In this document: piece after piece, positions 54,731 through 64,000 of the stretch
Layout: each line of letters opens with the position of its first letter
Position numbering within the stretch: the stretch's first letter is position 1
Made by a program: the position numbers and the translations under genes
Notes under the pieces: model-generated
What the model was told of the DNA's origin: nothing
Seen by the model: the letters and a program-made list of their open reading frames with translations, nothing else
Database searches by the model: none
Assembly: GCF_900591205.1 (NCBI RefSeq)
Contig: NZ_UUPU01000008.1
Span: 62,001-126,000, forward strand
Source: Pseudomonas viridiflava
Lineage (GTDB): Bacteria > Pseudomonadota > Gammaproteobacteria > Pseudomonadales > Pseudomonadaceae
Direction of reading: 5' to 3'
DNA: 64,000 bases

Positions 54731-57700
54731 ATGTCGAAGTTTTTCATTGAGCGCCCGATCTTTGCGTGGGTACTGGCGCTGATCGTTATGCTGGTGGGCA
54801 CGTTGTCGATTCTTAACCTGCCCATCAATCAATACCCCACCATCGCTGCGCCCGCTGTTGCGATTCAGGTCAACTACCCTGGTGCTTCCGCCCAAACCGT
54901 GCAGGACACCGTGGTGCAGGTGATCGAGCAACAAATGAACGGCATTGATAACCTTCGCTACATTGCGTCGGAGAGCAACTCCGATGGCAGCATGCGCATT
55001 ATCGTGACATTCAACCAAGGCACCGACTCTGACATTGCCCAGGTCCAGGTGCAGAACAAGCTTAACCTGGCGTCGCCATTGCTGCCGCGTGAGGTGCAAC
55101 AACAGGGCTTGCGGGTCACCAAGTTTCAGCAAAACTTCATGATGTTTATCGGGCTGGTGTCCACCGACGGCCAATACACCAAGGAAGACTTGTCGAACTA
55201 CATCGTTTCGAACATTCAGGACCCGATTTCCAGAACCTCCGGCGTGGGTGACTTCCAGGTGTGGGGCACTCAATACGCGATGCGTGTGTGGCTCGATCCA
55301 GCCAGGCTCAACCAGTTCCAGCTGACGCCGGTGGATGTGACTGCAGCGATTGAAGCGCAGAACGTGCAGGTCGCTTCGGGTGCGATTGGCGGCCTGCCTG
55401 CGCGCAGTGGCACAGTGTTTACTGCGACGATCATAGGCAAGACGCGCCTGCAAACCTCAGAGCAATTCGGAGACATCTTGCTGAAAGTCAACGGCGACGG
55501 TTCCCAGGTGCGCCTGAGTGACGTGGCAAGCATTGGCCTGGGCAGTGAGAACTACAGCATAGACGCACAAAGCAATGGCCGGCCCGCTTCGGGTATTGCG
55601 ATCCGCTTGGCCACTGGCGCCAACGCGCTGGACACGGCCAAAGCCATCCGCGCGACAGTGGACCGCTTGAAGCCATTTTTCCCGGCCGGCGTCGAGGCGA
55701 TTTACCCGTATGACACCACTCCGGTGGTCACTGAGTCGATCAAGGGCGTGGTCTACACGCTGATGGAGGCGGTGGTGCTGGTGTTTCTGGTGATGTTGCT
55801 GTTTCTGCAGAACCTGCGCGCCACGATCATCACCACCATGACGGTGCCGGTGGTGCTGCTGGGCACCTTCGGGATACTCGCCGCAGCGGGGTTTTCGATC
55901 AATACGCTGACCATGTTCGGCATGATCCTGGCCATTGGTTTGCTGGTGGATGACGCCATCGTTGTGGTCGAAAACGTCGAACGGGTGATAGCCGAGGAAC
56001 ATTTGTCGCCCAAGGCCGCCACGCGCAAATCAATGCAGCAGATCCAGGGCGCCCTGATTGGTATTGCGCTGGTGCTCTCGGCGGTATTGCTGCCGATGGC
56101 ATTCTTCGGCGGTTCCACCGGGGTGATCTACCGTCAATTCTCGATCACGATTGTCTCGGCCATGGTGCTCTCGGTGTTCGTGGCCTTGATCTTTACGCCG
56201 GCGCTGTGCGCAACGATGCTCAAACCGATTGACCCACTTGCGCACGGCAAGCCCAAACGCGGTTTTTTTGGCTGGTTCAACCGAGGTTTTGATGCCTTTG
56301 TGAATGGCTACGAACGTGGGGTCGGCCAGATCATCCGTCACAAGGTGCCGGGCTTTGTGGTGTACCTGGTGATCGTTGCCGGCATGGTCTGGTTGTTTGC
56401 GCGTATTCCGGCCTCGTTCTTGCCTGCCGAAGATCAGGGTGTGATTTTTACGCAGGTGCAGACACCGGCCAACAGTTCGGCCGAAACCACGCAAAAAGTC
56501 CTCGACCGCATGACGCGTTTTCTACTCGATACAGAGCAGGGTGAGGGCAAGGCCGTGAGTTCGGTGTTTACCATCAATGGCTTCAACTTTGCCGGCAGGG
56601 GACAGAACTCAGGGATTGCGTTTGTACTGCTCAAACCCTGGGATGAGCGCGACAGTGACAACACGGTGTTCAACGTTGCACAGCGCGCGCAGCAGGCGTT
56701 CTTGAAATACCGCGACGCGATGGTGTTCGCCATTGTGCCGCCTTCCGTGCGGGAGCTGGGCAACGCCACGGGTTTTGACTTCTACCTGCAAGACCAAGAC
56801 AACGTGGGTCATGAAAAACTCATGGAGGCGCGCAGCAGGTTCATTGAGCTGGCCGCGCAAAGCCCGATCCTTGCGGCCGTTCGGCCCAATGGCCTGACCG
56901 ATGAGCCGCAGTACCACCTGACCATCGACGATGAGCGCGCCCGGGCGATGGGGATTTCCCTTACCGACATCAACACCACCCTGTCGGTGGCGTACGGGAG
57001 CAGCTACGTGAACGACTTCATTGACCGCGGCCGGGTCAAGCGGGTGTACGTGCAGGGTGACCCGGACTCACGTAACTCGGCCGAAGACCTGTCCAAATGG
57101 TTTGTGCGTAACGACCAGGGCCGGATGGTCCCGTTCTCGGCATTTGCCAGCGCGGAGTGGGGGTTCGGCTCACCGAAATTATCGCGCTACAACGGTGTGC
57201 CCGCCGAGCAGATTCTCGGCACGCCGGCGCCAGGTTACAGCTCGGGAGAGGCCATGGACGAAGTCGAGCGTATCGCTGCAGAGCTGCCGCCAGGTGTGGG
57301 TATCTCGTTCACAGGCTTGTCTTATGAAGAACGTCTTTCGGGCTCGCAGGCGCCGGCTTTGTACGCACTATCAATACTGGTGGTGTTTTTGTGTCTCGCG
57401 GCGCTGTATGAAAGCTGGACGATTCCGATCGCGGTGATGTTGGTAGTGCCCCTTGGCGTGATCGGCGCCTTGATGGCCACCGCCATGCGCGGGCTGTCCA
57501 ACGACGTGTTCTTCCAGGTAGGGCTGTTGGTGACCGTAGGGCTGGCGGCAAAAAACGCAATTCTGATCGTTGAATTTGCCAAAGAACTGCATGAGAAAGG
57601 CAAACCATTGATTGAAGCCACTGTTGAGGCGAGTCGCATGCGTTTGCGGCCGATCATCATGACCTCAATGGCCTTCATCCTGGGCGTGCTGCCGTTGACC

Positions 57701-57883
57701 ATTTCCAGCGGCGCCGGCTCCGGCAGCCAACACGCCATCGGCACCGGCGTAATCGGCGGCATGATTACCGCCACGGTGCTGGCCGTTTTCTGGGTGCCGC
57801 TGTTCTTCGTCGCCGTGTCGTCGCTGTTCAAAGGCAAGCCCAAGCAGGACGATACGGCGACGGAAGACGAGGCAGAGCGCTGA
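54731..57883 (+). CDS. Orphan RND efflux pump, HAE1 family
   Basis: A 1050-residue proton-driven pump with 12 helices and two periplasmic loops. Hallmarks are [53 protein letters not shown], the helix-4 aspartates in [20 protein letters not shown] and [11 protein letters not shown] near the end. It is of the AcrB/MexB type and carries a VIYRQFSIT motif in helix 6. GGAG precedes the ATG. No adaptor or outer-membrane channel gene adjoins, so it must borrow partners or work with distant ones. Its promoter carries the tandem-repeat operator. Not mexF: the sequence belongs to a different clade. Confidence 0.93.
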   Translation: MSKFFIERPIFAWVLALIVMLVGTLSILNLPINQYPTIAAPAVAIQVNYPGASAQTVQDTVVQVIEQQMNGIDNLRYIASESNSDGSMRIIVTFNQGTDSDIAQVQVQNKLNLASPLLPREVQQQGLRVTKFQQNFMMFIGLVSTDGQYTKEDLSNYIVSNIQDPISRTSGVGDFQVWGTQYAMRVWLDPARLNQFQLTPVDVTAAIEAQNVQVASGAIGGLPARSGTVFTATIIGKTRLQTSEQFGDILLKVNGDGSQVRLSDVASIGLGSENYSIDAQSNGRPASGIAIRLATGANALDTAKAIRATVDRLKPFFPAGVEAIYPYDTTPVVTESIKGVVYTLMEAVVLVFLVMLLFLQNLRATIITTMTVPVVLLGTFGILAAAGFSINTLTMFGMILAIGLLVDDAIVVVENVERVIAEEHLSPKAATRKSMQQIQGALIGIALVLSAVLLPMAFFGGSTGVIYRQFSITIVSAMVLSVFVALIFTPALCATMLKPIDPLAHGKPKRGFFGWFNRGFDAFVNGYERGVGQIIRHKVPGFVVYLVIVAGMVWLFARIPASFLPAEDQGVIFTQVQTPANSSAETTQKVLDRMTRFLLDTEQGEGKAVSSVFTINGFNFAGRGQNSGIAFVLLKPWDERDSDNTVFNVAQRAQQAFLKYRDAMVFAIVPPSVRELGNATGFDFYLQDQDNVGHEKLMEARSRFIELAAQSPILAAVRPNGLTDEPQYHLTIDDERARAMGISLTDINTTLSVAYGSSYVNDFIDRGRVKRVYVQGDPDSRNSAEDLSKWFVRNDQGRMVPFSAFASAEWGFGSPKLSRYNGVPAEQILGTPAPGYSSGEAMDEVERIAAELPPGVGISFTGLSYEERLSGSQAPALYALSILVVFLCLAALYESWTIPIAVMLVVPLGVIGALMATAMRGLSNDVFFQVGLLVTVGLAAKNAILIVEFAKELHEKGKPLIEATVEASRMRLRPIIMTSMAFILGVLPLTISSGAGSGSQHAIGTGVIGGMITATVLAVFWVPLFFVAVSSLFKGKPKQDDTATEDEAER

Positions 57884-57888
57884 AGCGA

Positions 57889-59964
57889 TCAGAAGTCCAG
57901 CGTCACGCCGCTATACAAAGCACGCCCGTCACCCGGTGAATGCAACGACGCACGCGCACCGTCGGGGTCATACCACACGTACTCGTAATAGCGGTTGGTG
58001 AGGTTTTTAAGCTGCAGGTCAACGCTGACCGACGGAGTCACCTGGTACGTAGCCCCCAGGTTCATCAGGACATAGCCGCCGTAGGTGCCTTTGGTGTTCT
58101 CGCGCTCCAGATAGTAGTGCGTCTGGCCGTTCATCCAGGCGGTGAGTTGCAGGGCTGGCGTGGCCTGGTAGCTGATACCGGCGTTGTAGAGGTGGTGGGG
58201 GATGTGGTCGATTTCCTGGCCTTTGCTGTTGGGCAGCGTCGCGCTGGGCTGGAGGATCTTCGAGTACTGCCAGGCGTAGGCCATCCAGATCTCGGTGCGC
58301 TCATTCGGGTGCAGGTTCAGCTGGGCGTCGTAACCCCAGCGGCGGGTTTCGCCGACGTTATCCGACTCGCCGCTGGGGTCATTGAGCCGGCGGCTGACTT
58401 CGCCACTGGCTTGCTGTTGCCAATACGCCACCCGGCCGTCGATCCAGTCGGCGGGGCTGAATTTGATCCCGGTTTCCCATCCGTCATTGATCGACGGCGC
58501 CAGGTCGGTGTCCCTGGGCGGAATCTTGTAGGCCGCCGCGCCGGTGCCAACCTGGAACGTGCGCCCCCAGTTGGCATAGAGGCTGGCCACGTCCCAGGGT
58601 GAGTACACCACGCTGAGCTTGGGTTGTTTGATCAGCCCGTAGTCATTGATGGCGTAGTCCATGCCGGTCATCTGGTTGGTGAAGTCACCCTGGATCTTGT
58701 CGACGCGGTACGCCGGGATGATCTTCAGCGACTCAAACGGCTGGATCTCGGCCTGGAGGTAGGCGCCGTAAGTGTCGAAGTCAAATTGCTGGTCGCGGGT
58801 TTGTGCCAGGCGCACCCGGTCTTTGGTGCGGTAGCGTTCGCTGGTGTTTTGTTGCTGCTGTACGTCTGCGCCGCCTTCCAGGGCGAAGTCGTGAAGCCAG
58901 CTGACCTGCGGACGCCATGTCAGGGAGGTGAGGGCGCCGTACTGGGTTTCGTAGGCGTCGCGCTCCTGCTGGGCGCTGGTGCGCCAGTATTGCGTCCAGC
59001 GTCGGTCGTCAAAGGTATTGACGTAGGTTTTTGCCGACCAGGCCAGGTGCTCGGCCAGTTCAGTGTCGAAATGCACGCTCAACTGGTTCATCCGCCGCGT
59101 GCCTTTGTCGGTGGCGTTGTAGCTGTTGGTCATGGTCGGATGGCGGTGGGCATCCTCTTCGCTCAAGTAGCCGGGCTCCTGCGCCGCAGTTTCGTAGTGA
59201 CGGGCGATCAGCCCAACGCGGTAGCTGTCGTCGTCCGGGGTGTAGAACCATTTACCCGACAGCGAAAACTTGTCCGCCTGCGCGTGATCACGGTAACCGT
59301 CGGATTTTTGGTAAGCGAAGAAATAATTCTGCGTCCAGTTGCTGCCCTCGATGCCTTTGGCGAGCTGAGCCTCCTGGGTGTTGTAACTGCCATAGCGCAG
59401 CCGCGCCTGGGTGTACTCGCCGCCGGCGCGGGTGAGCATGTTCACGTTGCCGGCGATGTTGTTCAGGCCATAGCGCGCATCGCTGGTGCCGCGCACCACT
59501 TCGATACTGTCCAATTCCAGCGGGAAAATCATGTCCATAAACGGCATGTTGCCGTCATTGCTGTTGCTCGGAATGCCGTCGATCAGCAGCTTCACCGCAT
59601 TCACTTCACCTTCGCCATTGAAGCCGCGAAATGAGATCTTGCCGGAGGTAGTGCCCTGGTTGAATTCGGTGAGCATCACCCCCGGCGCACGGCTGAACAG
59701 CTCCCAGCTGTAGTTGACCGGCATCTTTTGCAGTATGTCCGCGCCGAGAATATCCACCGAACTCAGCACACTGGCAGTGTTCAACGGGCCGCTGTTGCCG
59801 GTCGCGCCCTGGACCGTGACGGTGCCGAGGGTCAGGGTCGAATTTTCGCTGTTGCCGGTAGCTGTGAGCGAGTGCAACGTGAGCAGGCCGGTAGAAAGCA
59901 GCGGCCACAGGTAACGCGAACCCGGGCGGCGCTTGGTGCCGGGCACAAAGAATGAAGCAGGCAT
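57889..59964 (-). CDS. TonB-dependent outer-membrane receptor
   Basis: A 691-residue receptor. After an Arg-rich signal (TKRRPGSRYLWPLLSTGLLTLHSLTATG) comes a short region with LTLGTVTVQG. The plug follows (about 45-165; PVNYSWELFSRAPGVMLTEFNQGTTSGKISFRGFNGEGEVNAVKLLIDGIP, then IEVVRGTSDARYGLNNIAGNVNML). The 22-strand barrel ends in YSGVTLDF with a terminal Phe. The ATG at 59964 has AGAGG upstream. It follows a DUF2946 gene in the same direction; such partners commonly sit beside copper or other metal receptors. The ligand is not predictable. The stop is 6 bp from the convergent RND gene. Confidence 0.9.
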   Translation of the reverse strand: MPASFFVPGTKRRPGSRYLWPLLSTGLLTLHSLTATGNSENSTLTLGTVTVQGATGNSGPLNTASVLSSVDILGADILQKMPVNYSWELFSRAPGVMLTEFNQGTTSGKISFRGFNGEGEVNAVKLLIDGIPSNSNDGNMPFMDMIFPLELDSIEVVRGTSDARYGLNNIAGNVNMLTRAGGEYTQARLRYGSYNTQEAQLAKGIEGSNWTQNYFFAYQKSDGYRDHAQADKFSLSGKWFYTPDDDSYRVGLIARHYETAAQEPGYLSEEDAHRHPTMTNSYNATDKGTRRMNQLSVHFDTELAEHLAWSAKTYVNTFDDRRWTQYWRTSAQQERDAYETQYGALTSLTWRPQVSWLHDFALEGGADVQQQQNTSERYRTKDRVRLAQTRDQQFDFDTYGAYLQAEIQPFESLKIIPAYRVDKIQGDFTNQMTGMDYAINDYGLIKQPKLSVVYSPWDVASLYANWGRTFQVGTGAAAYKIPPRDTDLAPSINDGWETGIKFSPADWIDGRVAYWQQQASGEVSRRLNDPSGESDNVGETRRWGYDAQLNLHPNERTEIWMAYAWQYSKILQPSATLPNSKGQEIDHIPHHLYNAGISYQATPALQLTAWMNGQTHYYLERENTKGTYGGYVLMNLGATYQVTPSVSVDLQLKNLTNRYYEYVWYDPDGARASLHSPGDGRALYSGVTLDF

Positions 59965-60015
59965 GAGGCAAACCTCTTGATGACCAAAAGACGAACACAA
60001 CGAATGTGAGGTCGA

Positions 60016-60405
60016 TCAGGCAACAGGTGAGGCGCGTGGGCTCAGGTTCGGCCAGCGGATCCTGGGGTGCAACACTGGCAGGGGCGGGTTGTCGAGGAGG
60101 GTGTCGGGTGTGAAGCGCGGCAGCCAATGCCGGTAATAATCAGACGGCAACGCGGCCAGGCCCGCATGCCCGCAGCAGCAGTCGCCGTGTTTCATCGCGG
60201 TTTTGGCCGGGCCCGACTGCAGCGGGTCGATCAGTTTGCCAAAGCCTGGTGGCAGGGCTTGCGAGGCGCTTGCGGAGCAAAATCCGCCCCACAGCATCAG
60301 GCCGACATCCGGCGTCTGCATCGCGCGGCTCAGCGGCATGGCCAGCATGTTCAGCAACAGGGCCAGGCAGGCGACCCAGGGGCTTATGCGTTTGAGCGTG
60401 ACCAT
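60016..60405 (-). CDS. DUF2946-like small exported protein
   Basis: A 129-residue protein from ATG 60405, beginning MVTLKRISPWVACLALLLNMLAMPLSRA, a signal peptide or anchor. The body contains GGFCSAS and a metal-suggestive MKHGDCCCGHAGL motif, then a Pro-rich tail. This resembles DUF2946, whose members lie next to TonB-dependent receptors and often carry His/Cys motifs. The receptor gene starts 51 bp downstream, so they form an operon. A role in metal handling is inferred only from the Cys/His cluster and position. A longer frame to 60453 is possible. Confidence 0.72.
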   Translation of the reverse strand: MVTLKRISPWVACLALLLNMLAMPLSRAMQTPDVGLMLWGGFCSASASQALPPGFGKLIDPLQSGPAKTAMKHGDCCCGHAGLAALPSDYYRHWLPRFTPDTLLDNPPLPVLHPRIRWPNLSPRASPVA

Positions 60406-60736
60406 CACAGATGTCGAGGCAAAGGGGCGGGTATTTAGCCGCAGTTCGGGCATGAAGTAAAACGCGCTATTTTGCCGCAGGCAGGGCGCGTGCAGTGTTG
60501 GTGGCGCAACAGCGGTTCAATAAAGTGTTCGATCGCCCTGGCCGCGCTGTGGTGGCGGGCTTACTCGCGATGGCGTCATATCAGCCGGCACAGGCATTGG
60601 CTGACACACGGCTATCGCGGGCATGCCTGCTTCCACATTGGCGCTCTAACGGCTTGGCATGAATTGTGTTGTCAGTCGCTTGAGCTGACCCGACAACGGG
60701 AGGGAAATCCCCACCTTTACATAAGAACCCACACCC
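60406..60736. other. 331-base region between DUF2946 and substrate-binding genes
   Basis: No gene is seen. The region contains the REP-like palindrome at 60550-60638 and must hold the divergent promoters; none was clear enough to mark. Confidence 0.5.
60550..60638. repeat. Long imperfect REP/BIME-like palindrome
   Basis: The arms GGCGGGCTTACTCGCGATGG and GCTATCGCGGGCATGCCTGC, joined through a second inner inverted repeat (TCAGCCGG / TTGGCTGA), match the style of the large GGGCTTGCTCGCGATAG palindromes scattered through P. fluorescens intergenic regions. Several mismatches indicate an old copy. Confidence 0.65.
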
Positions 60737-62077
60737 ATGCACAACGTCTTGCAACGCACAGTTATCGCCAGCCTGCTGGCACTCGCAGCTCTGGGCGGGC
60801 CGCTGTCTACCGTCGCCCAGGCCGCCAACGATCAACAGTTCATCCCGCTGGCAACCTACCGGGTCGGGGCGTATGCCTCCAGCGGGATTCCGTGGTGGGC
60901 GGGGGAGATCGACTACTTCCGCTACATCAACGAGGTGGAGGGCGGGGTAAACGGCGTGAAGCTGGTCTGGCAGGAATGCGAGACCGAGTGGAAGACCGAC
61001 CGCATCATCGAATGCTACGAGCGCTATAAAACCGGCCTCGACGGTGCGCCCACCGGGTTCTTCTTTACCCATAGCACCCCGGCCTCCTATGCGTTGATGG
61101 ATCGCGCCGCCGTGGACCATATCCCGTTGATCGACGGCGCCGGCGGGCGCACCGAGTCGACCGACGGCCGCGTGTTCCCGTATGCGTTCCCGTTGCTGCT
61201 CAACTATTACGGCCAGGCGTCGGTCGGCATCAACTACATCGCGCAGCGCGAAGGCGGCCTGGACAAGCTCAAGGGCAAGAAGATCGTCACGGTCTACCAC
61301 GACTCGGCGTATGGCCGCGAAACCCAGGCCGCCATGCAGTTGCTGGCTGAAAAGTACGGGTTCGAGAATATTCAGATCCCCGTGGCCGACCCGGGCAACG
61401 AGCAATCCACCCAATGGCGCCAGGTTCGCCAGATCAACCCGGACTGGGTCTTTCTGCGCACCTGGGGCGTGTCCACGCCGGTCGCGATCAAAACCGCCGT
61501 GCGTTTTGGCGTGCCGGTGGACCGCCTGATCGGCGACGTGTGGGCCGGCTCCGAAGCTGATGTGATCCCCGCCGGCACCGCCGCCAAAGGCTACCAGGCG
61601 CTGGCGCCATTCCCGGGTGGCGACACGTTCGAAATCCATAAAAAGCTCAAGCAATTCATCCTTGATCCGGGCAAAAGCAACCTCAAGGACCCCAGCTACT
61701 TCGGCAAGGTTTACTACAACATCGGCTTGATCAACGCCGCCATCGCCGTGGAAGCGCTGCGCACCGGCCAGGCCAAATTCGGCAACCGGGCACTCAACGG
61801 CGAGGAAACGCGCTGGGCGTTTGAGCATCTGGATATCGACGCAGCGCGCCTCAAGGCCATGGGCTTCGAAGGGCTGCTGGCGCCCTTGACGCTGTCCTGC
61901 GCCGACCATGAAGGCGGCGGCTCAGCCCGGGTGCAGCAGTGGGACGGGCAAAAGTGGGTGCTGGTGACCGACTGGCTGCAGGCCGACCGCGCCACCTTGC
62001 GCCCGTTGATCGAAGCCAAGTCGGCCGCGTATGCCCAGGAGAAGGGCATCACCGCACGTGACTGCTCGGCGCAGTAA
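60737..62077 (+). CDS. Branched-chain-amino-acid-type ABC substrate-binding protein
   Basis: A 446-residue periplasmic binding protein of the LivK/Peripla_BP_6 group. The Sec signal (VIASLLALAALGGPLSTVAQA) is followed by AANDQQFIPLATYRVGAYAS. Both lobes are visible, with VYHDSAYGRETQAAMQLLAEKYGF at the hinge side and KVYYNIGLINAAIAVEALR near the end. No cognate permease or ATPase of the Liv type is adjacent; the neighbouring ABC genes are of the dipeptide type and convergent. It is therefore an orphan in this window, like the binding proteins sometimes seen beside quinoprotein alcohol oxidation genes. Ligand unknown; no strong ribosome site. Confidence 0.87.
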   Translation: MHNVLQRTVIASLLALAALGGPLSTVAQAANDQQFIPLATYRVGAYASSGIPWWAGEIDYFRYINEVEGGVNGVKLVWQECETEWKTDRIIECYERYKTGLDGAPTGFFFTHSTPASYALMDRAAVDHIPLIDGAGGRTESTDGRVFPYAFPLLLNYYGQASVGINYIAQREGGLDKLKGKKIVTVYHDSAYGRETQAAMQLLAEKYGFENIQIPVADPGNEQSTQWRQVRQINPDWVFLRTWGVSTPVAIKTAVRFGVPVDRLIGDVWAGSEADVIPAGTAAKGYQALAPFPGGDTFEIHKKLKQFILDPGKSNLKDPSYFGKVYYNIGLINAAIAVEALRTGQAKFGNRALNGEETRWAFEHLDIDAARLKAMGFEGLLAPLTLSCADHEGGGSARVQQWDGQKWVLVTDWLQADRATLRPLIEAKSAAYAQEKGITARDCSAQ

Positions 62078-62080
62078 GCC

Positions 62081-63694
62081 TCAAGCGGCGCTTGCAGTGA
62101 CTTGCCGGCCAGGGATGGCCGCAATCAGCTCACGCGTGTAATCGCTGGCAGGTGCGTTGAAGATGCGCTCCACCGAACCTTGTTCAATTACCCGGCCATT
62201 GCGCAACACCAGCACTTCATGGGCAAAGTTGGCGACCACCGACAAGTCGTGGGACACCAGCACATAGGCAATCCCCATCTCGCGTTGCAACTCTTGCAGC
62301 AAGTCGAGGATGTGCGCCTGCACCGACACATCCAGGGCGCTGACCGGTTCGTCGAGCAGCAACAGGTCGGGCTTCAGCGCCAGGGCCCTGGCGATGGCGA
62401 CCCGTTGGCATTGGCCGCCCGACAGCTCACGCGGCAAGCGGTCCAGAAAACTCACAGGCAAGTGCACGCGGCTGATCAACTCACGCGCCGCGTGCTCCAG
62501 CGCCGCGCCTTTGAGCAAGCCGAACGACACCAGCGGCTCGACGATGCTGTCGAACACGGTGAAGCGTGGGTCCAGCGCGGCAAACGGGTTTTGCTGCACC
62601 AGTTGCAGGCGCTGGCGTAGCGGGCGGAAGTCGCGCCAGCTGAGGTCGGTGACGTCCTGTTGCTCGAACCACACCCGGCCACGGCTGGGTTTCTCCAGGC
62701 CCAGGGCGATGCGCAGCGCAGTGCTTTTGCCCGAGCCGGACTCACCGACGATGGCCAGGGTTTGCCCGGGGTATACCTGCAAGCTCAGGTCCTCAAGCGC
62801 CACAAACGTCGCGTCCTCACCCTTGACCTTGGGCAGTGCGAAGCTCTTGCCGACGTTTTGCAGGCGCAGAATCGGTGGCTGCGTCGAATCACGGCGCGCC
62901 TGGGGCTCGCGACGCTTGGCGAACGCCGGGGCGGCGGCGATCAGTGCCCGCGTGTAGTCGTGCCGGGGCGCGACCAGGATTTGGCGTGGCGGGCCCTGTT
63001 CGACCACTTCGCCGTGCTGCATCACCAGGATGCGGTCGGCACGGTCAAGCGCCACGCCGAGGTCGTGGGTGATGATCAGCAACGAAATCCCACGCTCACT
63101 GACCAGGCGCTGCAAGTGGTCGAGGATCTTGCGTTGCACCGTCACGTCCAGCGCGCTGGTGGGCTCGTCGGCGATGATCAGGCGCGGGTTGCCGGCCAGG
63201 GCGATGGCGATCAGCACGCGCTGGCGCATGCCGCCGGACAGCTCATGGGGGTACTGGCGTGCGCGCAGTACCGGCTTGTCGATGCCCACCTGTTGCAGCA
63301 GCTCGACAATGTCGGCGTCGACGCCGGGGTAGCGCTTACCCTTGGCCAACACCAGCGCTTCGCCAATCTGCTGGCCGACGCGCAGGGTCGGGTTGAGGCT
63401 GACCATCGGGTCCTGGGGCACCAGGCCGATGGTGCGCCCGCGCAGGCTGCGTTTCTGGCGTTCGCTGGCGTGGGTCAGGTCGTGACCGTCCACCCACAGC
63501 TCACCGGCGCTGATCTGCGCGTTATCCGGCAGCAGGCCGAGGATCGCGTTGGCCAGGGTCGATTTGCCTGAGCCGGACTCGCCGACAATCGCCAGCGTTT
63601 CGCCTTGGGCGATGGTCAGCGACAGGCGATTGACCGCCAGGTTACCGTGCCGGTAGCTCACGCTGAGTTGGCGAACATCCACTAAAGCCGTCAT
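62081..63694 (-). CDS. Fused double ATPase of a dipeptide/metal-type ABC transporter
   Basis: A 537-residue protein containing two complete ABC ATPase domains, equal to DppD and DppF joined, as in GsiA and YejF. Walker A GESGSGKST occurs twice (about residues 37 and 318). Signatures are LSGGMRQR and LSGGQCQR, and Walker B regions end in IADEPTSALD and LLDEPVSALD. The oligopeptide-type C-terminal zone appears after each. It powers import of peptides, glutathione or metal chelates. The ATG overlaps the upstream permease stop (ATGA), so the operon runs in from the right edge. It ends 3 bp from the convergent binding-protein gene. Confidence 0.93.
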   Translation of the reverse strand: MTALVDVRQLSVSYRHGNLAVNRLSLTIAQGETLAIVGESGSGKSTLANAILGLLPDNAQISAGELWVDGHDLTHASERQKRSLRGRTIGLVPQDPMVSLNPTLRVGQQIGEALVLAKGKRYPGVDADIVELLQQVGIDKPVLRARQYPHELSGGMRQRVLIAIALAGNPRLIIADEPTSALDVTVQRKILDHLQRLVSERGISLLIITHDLGVALDRADRILVMQHGEVVEQGPPRQILVAPRHDYTRALIAAAPAFAKRREPQARRDSTQPPILRLQNVGKSFALPKVKGEDATFVALEDLSLQVYPGQTLAIVGESGSGKSTALRIALGLEKPSRGRVWFEQQDVTDLSWRDFRPLRQRLQLVQQNPFAALDPRFTVFDSIVEPLVSFGLLKGAALEHAARELISRVHLPVSFLDRLPRELSGGQCQRVAIARALALKPDLLLLDEPVSALDVSVQAHILDLLQELQREMGIAYVLVSHDLSVVANFAHEVLVLRNGRVIEQGSVERIFNAPASDYTRELIAAIPGRQVTASAA

Positions 63695-64000
63695 CGCTGG
63701 ATCTCCTCAAAGGTGCGGGCGATATGGTTAAGGCTGAACACCACCGCGACCAGGAACAGGCCCGGCAGCAGGGACACCCAGGGCGCCGTGATCAGAAAAT
63801 GCCGCCCGTTGGCGATCAGCGTGCCCCATTCCGCCGCCGGCGGGGCGGCGCCGAAGCCGAGAAAGCTCAGGCCGGCGGTGGCGAGGATCGCCGCGCCAAA
63901 GTCCAGGGTCGCCAATACCGCCACCGGGCCCCAGGCATTCGGCAGAATGTGCCGCAGCAAGGTCCGGCCCCAGCTGGCGCCGCCCAGGCGTGCGGCTTCG
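63691..64000 (-). CDS. DppC-type ABC permease, 5' end beyond the window
   Basis: The C-terminal 102 residues of an inner-membrane permease; the frame is open to the edge. EAARLGGASWGRTLLRHILPN is the EAA loop that contacts the ATPase and is typical of DppC/OppC. Two helices follow (LATLDFGAAILATAGLSFLGFG and LLPGLFLVAVVFSLNHIAR) around the family motif FGAAPPAAEWGTLI. The stop overlaps the ATPase start by 4 bp. The rest of the operon, probably a second permease and a binding protein, should lie to the right. Confidence 0.93.
   Translation of the reverse strand, partial: EAARLGGASWGRTLLRHILPNAWGPVAVLATLDFGAAILATAGLSFLGFGAAPPAAEWGTLIANGRHFLITAPWVSLLPGLFLVAVVFSLNHIARTFEEIQR

Noticed and set aside
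60014..60023. GATCAGGCAA near the DUF2946 stop, resembling the tandem-repeat half-site
   Set aside because: It is a single copy with no partner 21 bp away on either side, and it overlaps the stop codon of the gene.

Overview
The window looks like chromosome from a fluorescent-group Pseudomonas. It is GC-rich with Pseudomonas-style coding. It carries the LigD/Ku end-joining pair, LpxO, a mexEF-oprN pump operon, an efeUOB iron locus and REP-type palindromes of the P. fluorescens kind. No rRNA, tRNA, CRISPR, phage or insertion sequence was recognised. Both edges cut genes.

Layout. 0-8 kb: LysR regulator divergent from azoR, an exported hydrolase, two MFS exporters, the ABC-F ATPase YbiT and a methyltransferase. 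8-18 kb: small proteins, lpxO, ku-ligD, a PQQ-type sugar dehydrogenase, a TetR regulator next to a DUF1348 gene, and pssA. 17.8-25.3 kb: two adjacent paralogous genes for giant uncharacterised proteins (1149 and 1273 aa). Both are preceded by the same hairpin, exactly 33 nt from the ATG, with an ANGGA loop. 25.3-29.6 kb: efeU-efeO-efeB-efeM under a Fur-box-like site. 29.7-31.8 kb: AraC regulator plus a possible broken toxin and a small membrane protein. 31.9-37.7 kb: mexE-mexF-oprN with a MexT-like box.

38-58 kb holds what I consider the most interesting signal. Intergenic regions repeatedly carry a tandem direct repeat, ATCAGGCAAT-N11-ATCAGGCAAT, with exactly 21 bp between copies. Clear copies precede xdhC-araC, the ABM-domain/MFS operon, ykgJ and an RND pump gene. 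Two weaker, oppositely oriented copies face the hydrolase-reductase-iorA-iorB-cytochrome c operon and an aldo/keto reductase gene. Two helical turns between direct repeats is typical of AraC-family operators, and a YqhC-like AraC regulator is encoded within the cluster (39207-40154). I infer a previously unlinked local regulon: a periplasmic molybdenum-hydroxylase module with its XdhC maturase, an aldo/keto reductase, a Cys-nucleophile hydrolase and efflux pumps. An aldehyde or electrophile defence role is plausible. Inserted in this block is a four-gene signalling operon (histidine kinase, NarL-type regulator, hybrid kinase, stand-alone receiver) in which every junction overlaps by 4 bp.

58-64 kb: a TonB-dependent receptor with a DUF2946 partner, an orphan branched-chain-type substrate-binding protein, and the start of a dipeptide/metal-type ABC transporter operon that continues beyond the right edge.

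Functions were assigned by reading the translated sequence and recalling families; no database search was run.
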